Part shown: positions 17,915 through 26,410 of the stretch, piece after piece
How the letters are laid out: every line of letters starts with the position of its first letter
Position numbering within the stretch: the stretch's first letter is position 1
NCBI GenBank assembly: GCA_025356655.1
Contig: JANXRW010000070.1
Span: 20,385-84,384, forward strand
Length of the DNA: 64,000 nucleotides
Origin: Betaproteobacteria bacterium
Lineage (GTDB): Bacteria; Pseudomonadota; Gammaproteobacteria; Burkholderiales; SHXO01
Reading direction: 5' to 3'
Notes under the pieces: model-generated
Told to the model about the DNA's origin: nothing
Database searches by the model: none
Seen by the model: the letters and a program-made list of their open reading frames with translations, nothing else
Program-made: the position numbers and the translations under genes

Positions 17915-18694
17915 ATGAAATCGTCCGACGCTTCGTCCGTCGCCATTCCAATTCCCTCCTCGCGCTCCGCGGGCGCGCGCCTACTGGCGCGGGTTGGCTG
18001 CGCCTCGGCTGGCGCGCCGGGTAAGTCCAACGATGATTTCTACGGTGTCGTGGGGCCGCGGAGCGCGGCCGAAGCGGGCAAGGGTCTCGTCGTCGCCGTG
18101 GCCGACGGGGTGAGTGGGGGTGGCGGGGGGCGCTTGGCGTCGGAGGTCACCGTCGGCTGCGTCACTGCGGATTACTTCACCACGCCGGACGCTTGGCCCC
18201 AGGGGATCGCGCTCGACAGGGTCCTGCAGGCGGCCAACAGTTGGCTGGCGGGCGAGGGCATGCGCCGCCCCGATCTGCAGGGCGCGGTGGCCGCCGTGAG
18301 TGTACTGATCCTGCGCGACCAAGAGTACTACTTGGCCCACGTGGGAGACACGCGCGTCTATCTCCTGCGCGACGGCCACCTGCGCCAACTCACCGCCGAC
18401 CACTCCTGGCCGCGCCGGGACATGCGCCACGTGTTGCGGCGCGCGGTCGGTCTCGACAACCACCTCGTGGTGGATTGTGCCCAGGGCCCCCTGCGCGACG
18501 GGGACAAGTTCCTGCTCGTCACCGACGGCGTGTGGGATGTGCTGGGCGAGGCGGCGCTGCTCGGCGCCCTGGCCGATCCCGGCGGCGAGCAGGCCGCCGC
18601 CATCGGGCTCGTTCAGGCCGCACGCGAGCGCCAAGCGGCCTATCATGGGCGCAACGACGCTACCGCCCTTGTGGTGTCTCTGGCGAGCGCCTGA
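17915..18694 (+). CDS. PP2C-type serine/threonine protein phosphatase
   Basis: This is a 259-residue standalone PPM/PP2C phosphatase. The metal-binding motifs are visible: KSNDDFYG (motif 1), VVAVADGVSGG (motif 2), AHVGDTRVYLLRDG, LVTDGVWDVLGE, and NDATALVV at the end. These Asp residues coordinate the two catalytic metals. No kinase or FHA gene is adjacent, so the target is unknown. ATG 17915 has no strong Shine-Dalgarno, but in-frame sequence upstream lacks PP2C character. It precedes sodB by 92 bases, but sodB seems to have its own promoter. Confidence 0.87.
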   Translation: MKSSDASSVAIPIPSSRSAGARLLARVGCASAGAPGKSNDDFYGVVGPRSAAEAGKGLVVAVADGVSGGGGGRLASEVTVGCVTADYFTTPDAWPQGIALDRVLQAANSWLAGEGMRRPDLQGAVAAVSVLILRDQEYYLAHVGDTRVYLLRDGHLRQLTADHSWPRRDMRHVLRRAVGLDNHLVVDCAQGPLRDGDKFLLVTDGVWDVLGEAALLGALADPGGEQAAAIGLVQAARERQAAYHGRNDATALVVSLASA

Positions 18695-18730
18695 GCTCGT
18701 CCAAGTCACGGGGTTTTGTTGCCGCCGCCG

Positions 18731-18759
18731 TCATTGGATAGAATAGCGGTCTCTATAAT
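18731..18759 (+). promoter_or_regulatory. Probable sodB promoter
   Basis: A perfect TATAAT lies at 18754-18759, 27 bases before the sodB ATG. The -35 is weak: TCATTG at 18731-18736 with 17-base spacing. This fits an independently transcribed sodB. Confidence 0.5.
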
Positions 18760-18786
18760 TGTCACTTCGCCCCGGAGAACACCACC

Positions 18787-19368
18787 ATGGCCTTCGAACT
18801 GCCTGCTCTTCCCTACGCGCTCGACGCGCTGGCTCCCCACATCTCCAAGGAAACGCTCGAGTTTCACTATGCCAAGCATCACCAGACCTACGTGACCAAC
18901 CTGAACAACTTGGTGAAGGGCACGGAGTTTGAGTCGGCTACCCTGGAAGACATCATCAAGAAGTCCGCGGGCGGGGTCTTCAACAACGCCGCGCAGGTTT
19001 GGAATCACACCTTCTACTGGCACTGCCTCTCCCCCAACGGCGGCGGCGAGCCGACGGGCGCCCTGGCGGCGGCTATCAACGCCAAGTTCGGCAGCTTCGA
19101 GGAGTTCAAGCGGCAATTCACCCAGACCTCCGTGACCACCTTCGGTTCCGGCTGGGGGTGGCTGGTGAAGAATGCCGATGGATCCATCGAACTGGCGAGC
19201 ACCTCCAACGCGGGCACGCCGATGACCGGCGGGAAGACCGCGCTGCTCACCTGCGATGTATGGGAGCATGCCTACTACATCGACTACCGCAACCGCCGTC
19301 CCGACTACGTCGGCGCTTTCTGGAACCTCGTGAACTGGGACTTCGTGGCAAAGAACTTCGCCGCCTAA
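18787..19368 (+). CDS. sodB: Superoxide dismutase, iron type
   Basis: This enzyme dismutates superoxide to hydrogen peroxide and oxygen in the cytoplasm. The 193-residue length equals E. coli SodB. Metal ligands are visible in order: His in [11 protein letters not shown], His in [11 protein letters not shown], and Asp and His in [16 protein letters not shown]. The Fe-type features [14 protein letters not shown] and FGSGWGWLV are present. CCGGAGAAC precedes the ATG. The mRNA is likely monocistronic from the upstream TATAAT promoter. A small GC hairpin with arms ACCCC/GGGGT begins just after the stop. Confidence 0.95.
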   Translation: MAFELPALPYALDALAPHISKETLEFHYAKHHQTYVTNLNNLVKGTEFESATLEDIIKKSAGGVFNNAAQVWNHTFYWHCLSPNGGGEPTGALAAAINAKFGSFEEFKRQFTQTSVTTFGSGWGWLVKNADGSIELASTSNAGTPMTGGKTALLTCDVWEHAYYIDYRNRRPDYVGAFWNLVNWDFVAKNFAA

Positions 19369-19497
19369 AACCCCGTCGGGGTGCCGTCCGCCAGCGGCGG
19401 GCGGCGTCCACGGACCATCCGGCCGGAAGATGCGAAACTCCCCGCCGGTGCCGGCGACCTTCCCTGGCGCCCAATCGAACAACGGGCGAACCCGACC

Positions 19498-19920
19498 ATG
19501 ACCGCTTACCCGCGTTTTACCATCAACCGCCACCTACTGATACTCGGGTATCGACAGCCTTTCCTCGACTGGCTGCTGGAAGTCGATCCGCAGCCGCCGG
19601 GCACCATCACGCTAGAGAGCTTGCGCGAGGATGCGGAAGCTTTTCTGGTGCCGGAGAACGCCGCGGAGACGCTGGAGGACGCGGTGCGCTGGGTCGAACG
19701 GCGCTGGCGAATGTTCTTCGAGCACATCCTCGGCCAGTGGTTGACCGACGAAGCCCTCTGGCCGAAGGAGTGCAACCTGAAGATGTTCCGGCAGTGGTTC
19801 GATGTCCAGTACCACTCCCTGCTCTGGGATCTCGGCACCACGCCGCTGCTGCTGGAAGATTGGGAGGAGGAGGAGGACGACACCGAGGCCGACGACTCCC
19901 ACCCCGAAACCTACCACTAG
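19498..19920 (+). CDS. Conserved hypothetical protein with acidic tail
   Basis: I do not recognise a function. ATG 19498 gives 140 residues. The body is rich in aromatic residues (RFTINRHLLILGYRQPFLDW, WVERRWRMFFEHILGQWL, KMFRQWFDVQYHSLLWDL), as in a small globular helical protein. The tail is strongly acidic, EDWEEEEDDTEADD. There is no signal peptide or membrane segment. It is 129 bases downstream of sodB and convergent with the DUF192 gene. Similar proteins of about this size occur in other proteobacteria, in my recollection, so it is probably a real gene. Confidence 0.7.
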   Translation: MTAYPRFTINRHLLILGYRQPFLDWLLEVDPQPPGTITLESLREDAEAFLVPENAAETLEDAVRWVERRWRMFFEHILGQWLTDEALWPKECNLKMFRQWFDVQYHSLLWDLGTTPLLLEDWEEEEDDTEADDSHPETYH

Positions 19921-19944
19921 GCGCGCGGCGAAGCCACCGCGCGC

Positions 19945-20385
19945 TTATTGGTTGCCGCCGGGAAGCCGGTCTAGCCCCTCCACCTTGTCGCCAGCGCGCA
20001 CGCGATGGCGGCGGAACCAGCCTTGGTTCATCTCCAGTGCATAGGCCGCCGCTCCCAGGGCGCCGTGCGCGGTTTCCGTCTCCGGTTCCATGTCCTCTAC
20101 GTTTAGGACGCGGCCGCGTGTATCGAGGAAGGCCACGCTGAGTGGAATCAGGGTGTTTTTCATCCACATGCGCCAGGGCCCCGGCTGCTCGTACACGAAC
20201 AGCATACCCGAGCTCTCGCCCAGCGATTTGCGATACATCAGGCCAGTCATCCGGGTCTCCTGAGTGTTGGCGAGCTCCACCCGGACTGTTTCGTTGCGTA
20301 GCCGCACTGGATAGGTGAGCAACGGATCCGCCGTCGCCGATGCGGCGCACATTAAGGTCAACAGAGCAAGCAGGATACGGTTCAA
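19945..20385 (-). CDS. DUF192-domain protein, exported
   Basis: This 146-residue protein has a signal peptide (NRILLALLTLMCAASATA-DP). The DUF192 domain shows RVELANTQETRMTGLMYR, then GMLFVYEQPGPWRMWMKNT, IPLSVAFLDTRGRVL and ALEMNQGWFRRH. The biochemical role of DUF192 is unknown. TTG 20385 is chosen because CGGAGGAG sits eight bases upstream and the signal peptide begins there. The frame is open to 20529 but without a better site. It is divergent from the large histidine kinase. Confidence 0.85.
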   Translation of the reverse strand: MNRILLALLTLMCAASATADPLLTYPVRLRNETVRVELANTQETRMTGLMYRKSLGESSGMLFVYEQPGPWRMWMKNTLIPLSVAFLDTRGRVLNVEDMEPETETAHGALGAAAYALEMNQGWFRRHRVRAGDKVEGLDRLPGGNQ

Positions 20386-20604
20386 GCGGGCACTCCTCCG
20401 GTTGGGCCCCGATTTTGCTGGGCGATGGCGAAACTGAAAGCTTAATGTATCCCGCTTAAAGTATCCCGTGCGGGAGTCGTTATTTCCCTCCGGACTGTCT
20501 AGCTCCGGGAGACATGCCGCACACACCACGCGGTAGCCTTGCCGGTCGAAAATCGCGAAGCGGGTTTACTCCAAGTGCAGAAATTGCTGCCCGTCCTGCC
20601 CCAA

Positions 20605-23600
20605 ATGAGCCCTCAGCGCGCCGCCTGGATTGCCTTTGGCGCGGCGCTGGCCGTGACCGTCGTCCTTTGGCTAAGCGTCCGCGTAGCCGAGCGCGCGCGC
20701 GCCGAGGAGGACGTGCGTGCAAGGGCGGGGGCGCTGGCTTCGCGAGTCACCGATCGTTTGCGCTCCTACGAATTGCTCCTCAAGGGAGGCGATGCGCTGT
20801 TCGGGGCCACGGGCGAGGTCTCGGCGCCCAACCTGCGCGGTTACCTCGGGGGCCTCGGGTTGGCACGCAGCCATCCCGGGCTGCTCTCGGTTGGGCTGGC
20901 AATGGCCAGTACAAGCAGCGTGGAGCCGGCGGTCCCGACGCCCACTGGCGCACTCGGCTGGCGACTGTGGGCGCCGGTGACGGTGGTGCTCGGTAGCGGT
21001 AATCCGGGCGCCTTACCCACGGGCTCGGACCTACTGGCTGACGCTTCACAGCGGGCGGCCCTGCTGCACGCCCTACCCACGGGTGCCCCGGTGCTGTTGG
21101 CGGCTGGGTCCGCCGGAGCGCCCGGTCCGGCAACGCTGATCCTGACATTGCCCCTCTTCGCGCCCGAGGTGCCGGCCGCTGACACCGCCCGGTCAACGCA
21201 GGATCCGGACTCCCGCTTGCGTGGCTGGATCTTCGCCACCTTCGCCCTCGACGCGCTCCTTAGCCCGATGTCGGAACCGCCGGCGCCGCCCCTGGAGGTG
21301 ACCCTGTTCGCCGGGCCGCAGATCCGCCCGAGCGACCTCGTCTACCGCTCGGCCAACACATCGCCCCTCTCGTCCTCGGGCGGATCTTCCGCCGAGCGCT
21401 GTACAGCGCTGTCGCGGGCCGAGGTGGCTGGTGGTGCGTGGACGCTCTGCGCTTTGGCCAGTGAACCGCGCGGCGAGTCGCTCGGGGCGGTCTTGGTGCT
21501 GCTCTTGGGGCTTTCGGGAAGCGCCGGCCTGCTACTCTGGGGCCGGGTGCTCCTCCGCGGTGCCCCCCCCGCCGCCCCGCGCATGGGACTCGTCCCCCTG
21601 CAACCGCTGCTCGACACGCTGCCCCAGCCCGTCGCGGTGCTGGACCGGCAAGGCCGGCTGATGCTGGTTAACCGCGCCTATGGCGAAATGGCCGGGTGCC
21701 CGAGCGGTGAATTGATCGGCCAGCGCCCGGTTGAGCACCTGGGGGATGCGCGTGCCCAACTGATCGGTCTGGCAGACGCCGCGGAGGCGGCCCTGGCCGA
21801 GCGCGAGGTCGGCTGGACCGGACCTGAGGGCGAGGTGCGCTGGCTGGCGTGGTATCGCCGGCCCCTGTCGGACAAGCCACAGCCTACGCTCGGCGTCGTC
21901 TGGACCGCGTACGATCTCTCTGGCGCGCGTGCCAGCGCGACCCAGGCGGCACAATTGCTGCAGGGCGTGCTCGATTCACTGCCCTTCCCGCTCCTGGTGC
22001 GGCGGGCCGACGGCGGGGTGCTCAACGCCAACACCGCGCTGTGCCGGCTGCTCGGTCGAGACCGCGAGGAACTCCTCGGCGCCCGTTGCGAGGTTGCTGA
22101 GCCAGAGGTCAATGGGCGTGGTTTGACCGAGGAGGCGGTTCGCCGCCACAAGGGCGAGGAGATTTGGGGGCGACGTAGCCACCGGGCGGTACCGTTGCCT
22201 GGGGTCGGCCCAATCTATGTCGAGGCGCTTGCCGAGGCCGACAGCCAAGGCACAGCGCGCGAGGCGGGCGGCAGCGAGGCCCAGCCGGGCCTGCTGAACG
22301 TTATTTCCCGCGCGGTCAGCGGCCGCGAGCCGCTCGGTGGTGTCCTGGGCGCCACGGTCTTGGCGCTAGCCGGGGAGTTCCCTGATTTCGAGGTGTTCTA
22401 CGCTGTGGCCGACGCCCAGGGAGTGCTCACGGCGACTCAGGCGGCTGGGTCCTGTCGCGTGCATCTCGCCAACCTGCAGATAGCCCTCGCGCAGGCGCCC
22501 GATTGGCGCGCGGCGCTGCAGCGTGGGCGGCCGCTCGTGGCGTCTGATGTGGGCTCCGCCGGTGGCCTGGGGGAGGTCCTGGCGCATCTTCGGGCTGCCG
22601 GCGTGGCCGCCCTGCTGCAATACCCCGTACTTTGCGAAGATCAATTGCACGGGACGATCGGCTTCGCGCTCGCCCATCCCCATTCCTGGGCGCCCGCGGA
22701 GGTTAGCCGGTTGGGCGGCGTGGCGGCCACCCTGGAGGTGATCTGCCATGGGGCCCGGGCTGAGCAGGTCCGTCTGCAGGCCGAGCAGGCGCTGCGCGAG
22801 AGCGAGCGCAAACTGCAACTCGCTGTGTCGACCTCCGGGGTTGGCCTTTGGCGGCTCGATCTCGCGAGCGGGTCCTTCGAGGGGTCGCCCCTGTGGCGGG
22901 ACCTCCTCGGGATTTCGGCGCTGGGCGCGCCGTCGCATTTGGATCAGTGGCTGGAGTTGGTGCATCCGGAGGATCGCAGCCGCATCTGGGCGTATAACCA
23001 CGACATCCGCGCCGGTAAAGCCATCCACTTCGAGGTGGAGTACCGTGCCCGGCATGGCGACGGCAGTTACCGCTGGTTGCTCTCCCGCGGTCGCGTGGAG
23101 CGCCGCCCAGATGGCCGTGCTGCCAGCATGTTCGGCGGCCATATCGACATTACGCCCCTGAAGCAGACACAGGAGGCGCTGCGCCAGCACCGCGATAACA
23201 TGCAGCAACTAGTCGACGAGCGCACCGCTCAGTTGCGGGCGGCGAAGGACGCCGCCGAGGGGGCGAACTTGGCGAAATCACAGTTTCTGGCCAATATGTC
23301 GCACGAACTGCGTACGCCCATGCATGCAATCCTGTCCTTCGCACGGCTGGGCATGGAGCGCCTGCAGGAGGCGGAGCCCAACGTTGCGAAACTCAAGCAA
23401 TATCTGGCGCGCATCACCGGCGGGGGCGAGCGCCTCCTGGGGTTGCTCAACGACTTGTTGGATCTCTCCAAACTCGAGGCCGGAAAGATGGGTTACCGGC
23501 TGGCGGAGACGGACCTTGAGGACCTTGTTCGGGACGTTGCCGCCGAGATGGAGGCGATGGCCCGCCACAGGCAAGTGAACCTGGTCGTCATACGGCCCGA

Positions 23601-24051
23601 GGTCGCCACTCTCATCTGGGGCGACCGCGACCGGATCGGCCAAGTCGTGCGCAACTTGCTCACCAACGCCCTCAAGTTTAGTCCGGAAGGATCCGAAATT
23701 CGTGTGTGTTTCACTGCCGACGCCTTGCCCGAGCCGCGCCACGAGTCCGATCAGCCCGTCCGTGACGCGGTGCGGGTGACCGTGCGGGATTCAGGGATCG
23801 GAATTCCAGAGGATGAATTAGAGATGGTCTTCGAGTCGTTCGTGCAGAGCAGCCAAACCTCTAGTGGCGCCGGCGGCACCGGCCTGGGGCTCGCCATCTG
23901 CCGTGAAATCATCGATCATCACCGAGGGGTCATCTGGGCCGAAAACAATCCCACGGGCGGTGCCTCAGTGAACTTCGCCCTTCCCCGCGCCCCTGCACCC
24001 CTGAGTCCGGCCGTAGCGCGGTCGGGCTCGCCTAAGGAGGTAGTGTTATGA
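20605..24051 (+). CDS. Large membrane sensor histidine kinase (CHASE-PAS-PAS-GAF-PAS-HisKA-HATPase)
   Basis: This 1148-residue inner-membrane sensor has a membrane segment at about residues 8-27. A periplasmic CHASE-like region follows to about 300 (RLRSYELLLKGGDALFGATG, then SHPGLLSVGLA). A second membrane segment is at about 313-333. Two PAS domains (about 350-560), a GAF-like domain (about 560-717) and a PAS/PAC domain (about 745-865) come next. The kinase core has His900 in MSHELRTPMHA, the N box NLLTNALKFSPEG, the G1 box RDSGIGIPEDE and the G2 box GTGLGLAICREI. There is no fused receiver. The receivers are in the next two genes, the first joined by an ATGA overlap. ATG 20605 is favoured; a TTG at 20539 is possible. 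The signal sensed is unknown. Confidence 0.88.
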   Translation: MSPQRAAWIAFGAALAVTVVLWLSVRVAERARAEEDVRARAGALASRVTDRLRSYELLLKGGDALFGATGEVSAPNLRGYLGGLGLARSHPGLLSVGLAMASTSSVEPAVPTPTGALGWRLWAPVTVVLGSGNPGALPTGSDLLADASQRAALLHALPTGAPVLLAAGSAGAPGPATLILTLPLFAPEVPAADTARSTQDPDSRLRGWIFATFALDALLSPMSEPPAPPLEVTLFAGPQIRPSDLVYRSANTSPLSSSGGSSAERCTALSRAEVAGGAWTLCALASEPRGESLGAVLVLLLGLSGSAGLLLWGRVLLRGAPPAAPRMGLVPLQPLLDTLPQPVAVLDRQGRLMLVNRAYGEMAGCPSGELIGQRPVEHLGDARAQLIGLADAAEAALAEREVGWTGPEGEVRWLAWYRRPLSDKPQPTLGVVWTAYDLSGARASATQAAQLLQGVLDSLPFPLLVRRADGGVLNANTALCRLLGRDREELLGARCEVAEPEVNGRGLTEEAVRRHKGEEIWGRRSHRAVPLPGVGPIYVEALAEADSQGTAREAGGSEAQPGLLNVISRAVSGREPLGGVLGATVLALAGEFPDFEVFYAVADAQGVLTATQAAGSCRVHLANLQIALAQAPDWRAALQRGRPLVASDVGSAGGLGEVLAHLRAAGVAALLQYPVLCEDQLHGTIGFALAHPHSWAPAEVSRLGGVAATLEVICHGARAEQVRLQAEQALRESERKLQLAVSTSGVGLWRLDLASGSFEGSPLWRDLLGISALGAPSHLDQWLELVHPEDRSRIWAYNHDIRAGKAIHFEVEYRARHGDGSYRWLLSRGRVERRPDGRAASMFGGHIDITPLKQTQEALRQHRDNMQQLVDERTAQLRAAKDAAEGANLAKSQFLANMSHELRTPMHAILSFARLGMERLQEAEPNVAKLKQYLARITGGGERLLGLLNDLLDLSKLEAGKMGYRLAETDLEDLVRDVAAEMEAMARHRQVNLVVIRPEVATLIWGDRDRIGQVVRNLLTNALKFSPEGSEIRVCFTADALPEPRHESDQPVRDAVRVTVRDSGIGIPEDELEMVFESFVQSSQTSSGAGGTGLGLAICREIIDHHRGVIWAENNPTGGASVNFALPRAPAPLSPAVARSGSPKEVVL

Positions 24052-24953
24052 CGCGCCAAGCCCGACTGCTGGTAGTCGATGACGAAGAGATCAATCTCGA
24101 GATCATCAGTGAGTTCCTCGATGGCGAGCCCTATGATCTGGACCTCGTCGATGGAGGGGAGGAAGCGCTCGAGCGGTTCGCCCAGGGCGTCGAATATGAC
24201 GCGGTGATCCTTGATCGCATGATGCCGCGCGTGGACGGAATGGAGGTGCTGCGGCGCATGAAGGCCGAGCCGCGCCTGCTGAATATCCCCGTCATCCTGC
24301 AGACCGCCGCCGCCGCGCCCGAACAGGTGGCCGAGGGCCTGCGCCTCGGCGCCTACTATTATCTGACCAAGCCCTATCACCGCGACTCTTTGCGGGCAGT
24401 CGTGCGATCGGCCGTGGGCACCTTCACCGCGACGCAGGATCTGGCGTCCGAGATCGACCGATACCAGGGGACACTCTCACTGCTCTACAGCGGCGTCCTG
24501 CGCTTTTGCACCCTGCGCCACGCGCGCTCACTCACCGCGGCGTTGAGCGGGCTCGCGGCCGATCCGCAGAGCGCTTGCCTGGGGCTCGGGGAGTTACTGG
24601 TGAACGCCGTGGAGCACGGAAACCTGGGCATCACCTTTCATGACAAGGCGCGTCTGCTCTCGGAAGACCGCTGGGAGCAGGAGGTGGAGGCGAGGCTGGC
24701 ATCTCCCCAGTATGCGGACAAGTACGTGGAGGTACATCTGGAGCGCGAGCAGGGTTTATTGAACATCACCATCCGGGATCAGGGCCCAGGCTTCGATTGG
24801 CAGCGCTATCTCGAACTCGACGAGGGCAGGGCGATGTACCCGAACGGTCGAGGCATCGCCCTGGCGCGACATATCGGGTTTCGGTCGCTTGCTTACCGTG
24901 GTACGGGCAGCGAGGTTTTCGTGACGCTGGTCGCCGCGCCCGGCCATGCTTGA
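24048..24953 (+). CDS. Response regulator fused to anti-sigma-factor-type (RsbW-like) ATPase
   Basis: This 301-residue protein has an N-terminal receiver (LLVVDDEEINLEI; phosphoacceptor Asp56 in VILDRMMPRVDG; Lys in YLTKPY). After a linker there is a GHKL ATPase of the HATPase_c_2 type used by anti-sigma kinases. The N box is ELLVNAVEHGNLGI, followed by TIRDQGPGFDW and NGRGIALARHI. Such domains phosphorylate a STAS-domain antagonist or bind a sigma factor. Here the receiver would place it under control of the kinase just upstream, which it overlaps by four bases. AGGAGG seven bases before the ATG supports the start. No STAS protein or sigma factor gene is in the window. Confidence 0.87.
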   Translation: MTRQARLLVVDDEEINLEIISEFLDGEPYDLDLVDGGEEALERFAQGVEYDAVILDRMMPRVDGMEVLRRMKAEPRLLNIPVILQTAAAAPEQVAEGLRLGAYYYLTKPYHRDSLRAVVRSAVGTFTATQDLASEIDRYQGTLSLLYSGVLRFCTLRHARSLTAALSGLAADPQSACLGLGELLVNAVEHGNLGITFHDKARLLSEDRWEQEVEARLASPQYADKYVEVHLEREQGLLNITIRDQGPGFDWQRYLELDEGRAMYPNGRGIALARHIGFRSLAYRGTGSEVFVTLVAAPGHA

Positions 24954-26151
24954 TACGGTGGAACGACCGCGCGAAATCACCACGCCCCGGCTGGCCGGAC
25001 GCCCGCCGCGGGTGCTGGTCGTCGACGACTCGCGCACCAACACGCTGTACCTGAGCGCGTTCCTCTCCGCCGAGGGCTACTCGGTACGCACCGCCGCCAA
25101 CGGAGCCGAGGCGTTGGAACTGGCCTTCACCCCGGACCCCGTCGATCTCGTGTTGATGGATGTGGTCATGCCGGTGATGGACGGGATCGAGGCCGCCGCC
25201 CGATTGAAGGCGCTGAGCACGGGCCGGCTTCTGCCCGTGTTGTTGGTGAGTTCTCTCGCCTCCGGGGACGATGTGCTTCGGGGCCTGGAGTCAGGCGCTG
25301 ACGACTATCTCGTGCGGCCCATCAACCTGGGGGTGTTGCGGGCGAAACTGCGCTCCTGGCTGCGTACGCTCGACCTGAACAACCGGCTCGGGGCTGCCGT
25401 ACAGTCGCTACGGGAGCACCAAGCGGTCGCCGACACGGATCTCGAGATCGCCACGTCGGTGATCGGCAACCTAGTGCAGCGTAAGCGTCTCTCGGATCCG
25501 GTGTTGACCTGGATGGTCCGACCTTCGGCTCGCTTCAGCGGCGACATCGTCGCGGCGGAGCGCCCGTCGCCGGGTTTGTTCTATGCCTTGATTGCCGACG
25601 CTACGGGCCACGGCCTCGGTGCCGCCATCAGTCTGCTGCCGGTGCTCCAGGTTTTCTACGGCATGGCACGTAAGGGGCTGCCCCTGCCCCAGGTGGCTGC
25701 GGAAATGAATCAATGCCTACGCCAATACGTGCCCGCAGGGCAGTTCGTGGCGGCGACGCTGCTGTGCGCGGACGAAGAGCGCGGGACGGTCAGCGTGTGG
25801 AACGGTGGTATGCCTTCGGGTCTGACCATCTGCGAAGGGATGGCCTGGCAGGATCCACGTCTGGTTTCCCGCAATATGGCGCTGGGGATATTGGGTGCCG
25901 AGGAATTCAACGCCTACGTGGAGACCATTGAGTTGGAGCGCGGCGCGTCCATGCTGTTCTTCAGTGACGGCCTGCCAGAGGCCCTCAACCCCGCGGGTGA
26001 ACCCTTCGGAGAGGCGCGCGTCCATGCCCTGGCGGCGGGCGGGTCGGTCAACGACATCGTGGCGCACCTGGAGCAGCATCTTCGTGGCGTTGCCGCGCAC
26101 GACGACGTCTCGCTGATGATGTACCAGATGCCGTTACGCGTTCCCGTTTAA
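24946..26151 (+). CDS. Response regulator fused to SpoIIE/RsbU-type phosphatase
   Basis: This 401-residue protein has a receiver with VLVVDDSRTNTLYLSAFL, phosphoacceptor Asp72 in LVLMDVVMPVMDG and the Lys region shifted to VRPINLG. The expected Lys position reads YLVRPI, so the usual receiver lysine appears to be Arg. A linker leads to a PPM phosphatase domain of SpoIIE type: FSGDIVAAERP, YALIADATGHGLGAAI, LLFFSDG-like MLFFSDGLPEA, and AHDDVSLMM at the end. RsbU-type enzymes dephosphorylate a STAS antagonist and so oppose RsbW-type kinases, which fits the preceding gene. It overlaps that gene by eight bases. Confidence 0.87.
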   Translation: MLDTVERPREITTPRLAGRPPRVLVVDDSRTNTLYLSAFLSAEGYSVRTAANGAEALELAFTPDPVDLVLMDVVMPVMDGIEAAARLKALSTGRLLPVLLVSSLASGDDVLRGLESGADDYLVRPINLGVLRAKLRSWLRTLDLNNRLGAAVQSLREHQAVADTDLEIATSVIGNLVQRKRLSDPVLTWMVRPSARFSGDIVAAERPSPGLFYALIADATGHGLGAAISLLPVLQVFYGMARKGLPLPQVAAEMNQCLRQYVPAGQFVAATLLCADEERGTVSVWNGGMPSGLTICEGMAWQDPRLVSRNMALGILGAEEFNAYVETIELERGASMLFFSDGLPEALNPAGEPFGEARVHALAAGGSVNDIVAHLEQHLRGVAAHDDVSLMMYQMPLRVPV

Positions 26152-26203
26152 TTGGTGCGTCGCGCCACGACAAATTGGTGCATTGCGTCATGGCCGCGTC
26201 ATG
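26150..26203. repeat. Two short direct-repeat pairs upstream of the PQQ alcohol dehydrogenase gene
   Basis: AATTGGTGC occurs at 26150-26158 and again at 26173-26181, 23 bases apart, each followed three bases later by GCG. GCGTCATG occurs at 26185-26192 and 26196-26203, 11 bases apart. Spacings close to one and two helical turns suggest tandem binding sites for a regulator. The first copy overlaps the stop of the SpoIIE gene. Confidence 0.4.
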
Positions 26204-26244
26204 AAAGCGGCCCGCAGTCCTCTGTCGGCCTTGGGGTGAGGCTG

Positions 26245-26273
26245 TTGACAATCCCATGCCCTTTAGTTAGTGT
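26245..26273 (+). promoter_or_regulatory. Candidate promoter of the PQQ alcohol dehydrogenase gene
   Basis: A perfect -35 TTGACA lies at 26245-26250. At 17-base spacing the -10 would be TAGTGT (26268-26273), a weak match, which would suit an activated promoter. It leaves a leader of about 130 bases before the ATG. The repeats at 26150-26203 lie just upstream. Confidence 0.4.
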
Positions 26274-26410
26274 GCGCAAACGCTAGCCCTCGGGCAAAGC
26301 GCCACCGGCCGAGATACCTGCAGGCTTTCGGCCGGGACAAGAACGAGTAGTTTCCGCGCACCGGTCATTCCAGACCGCACCGCGCATCCAACCGGGAGGT
26401 TTTTCCAAAA

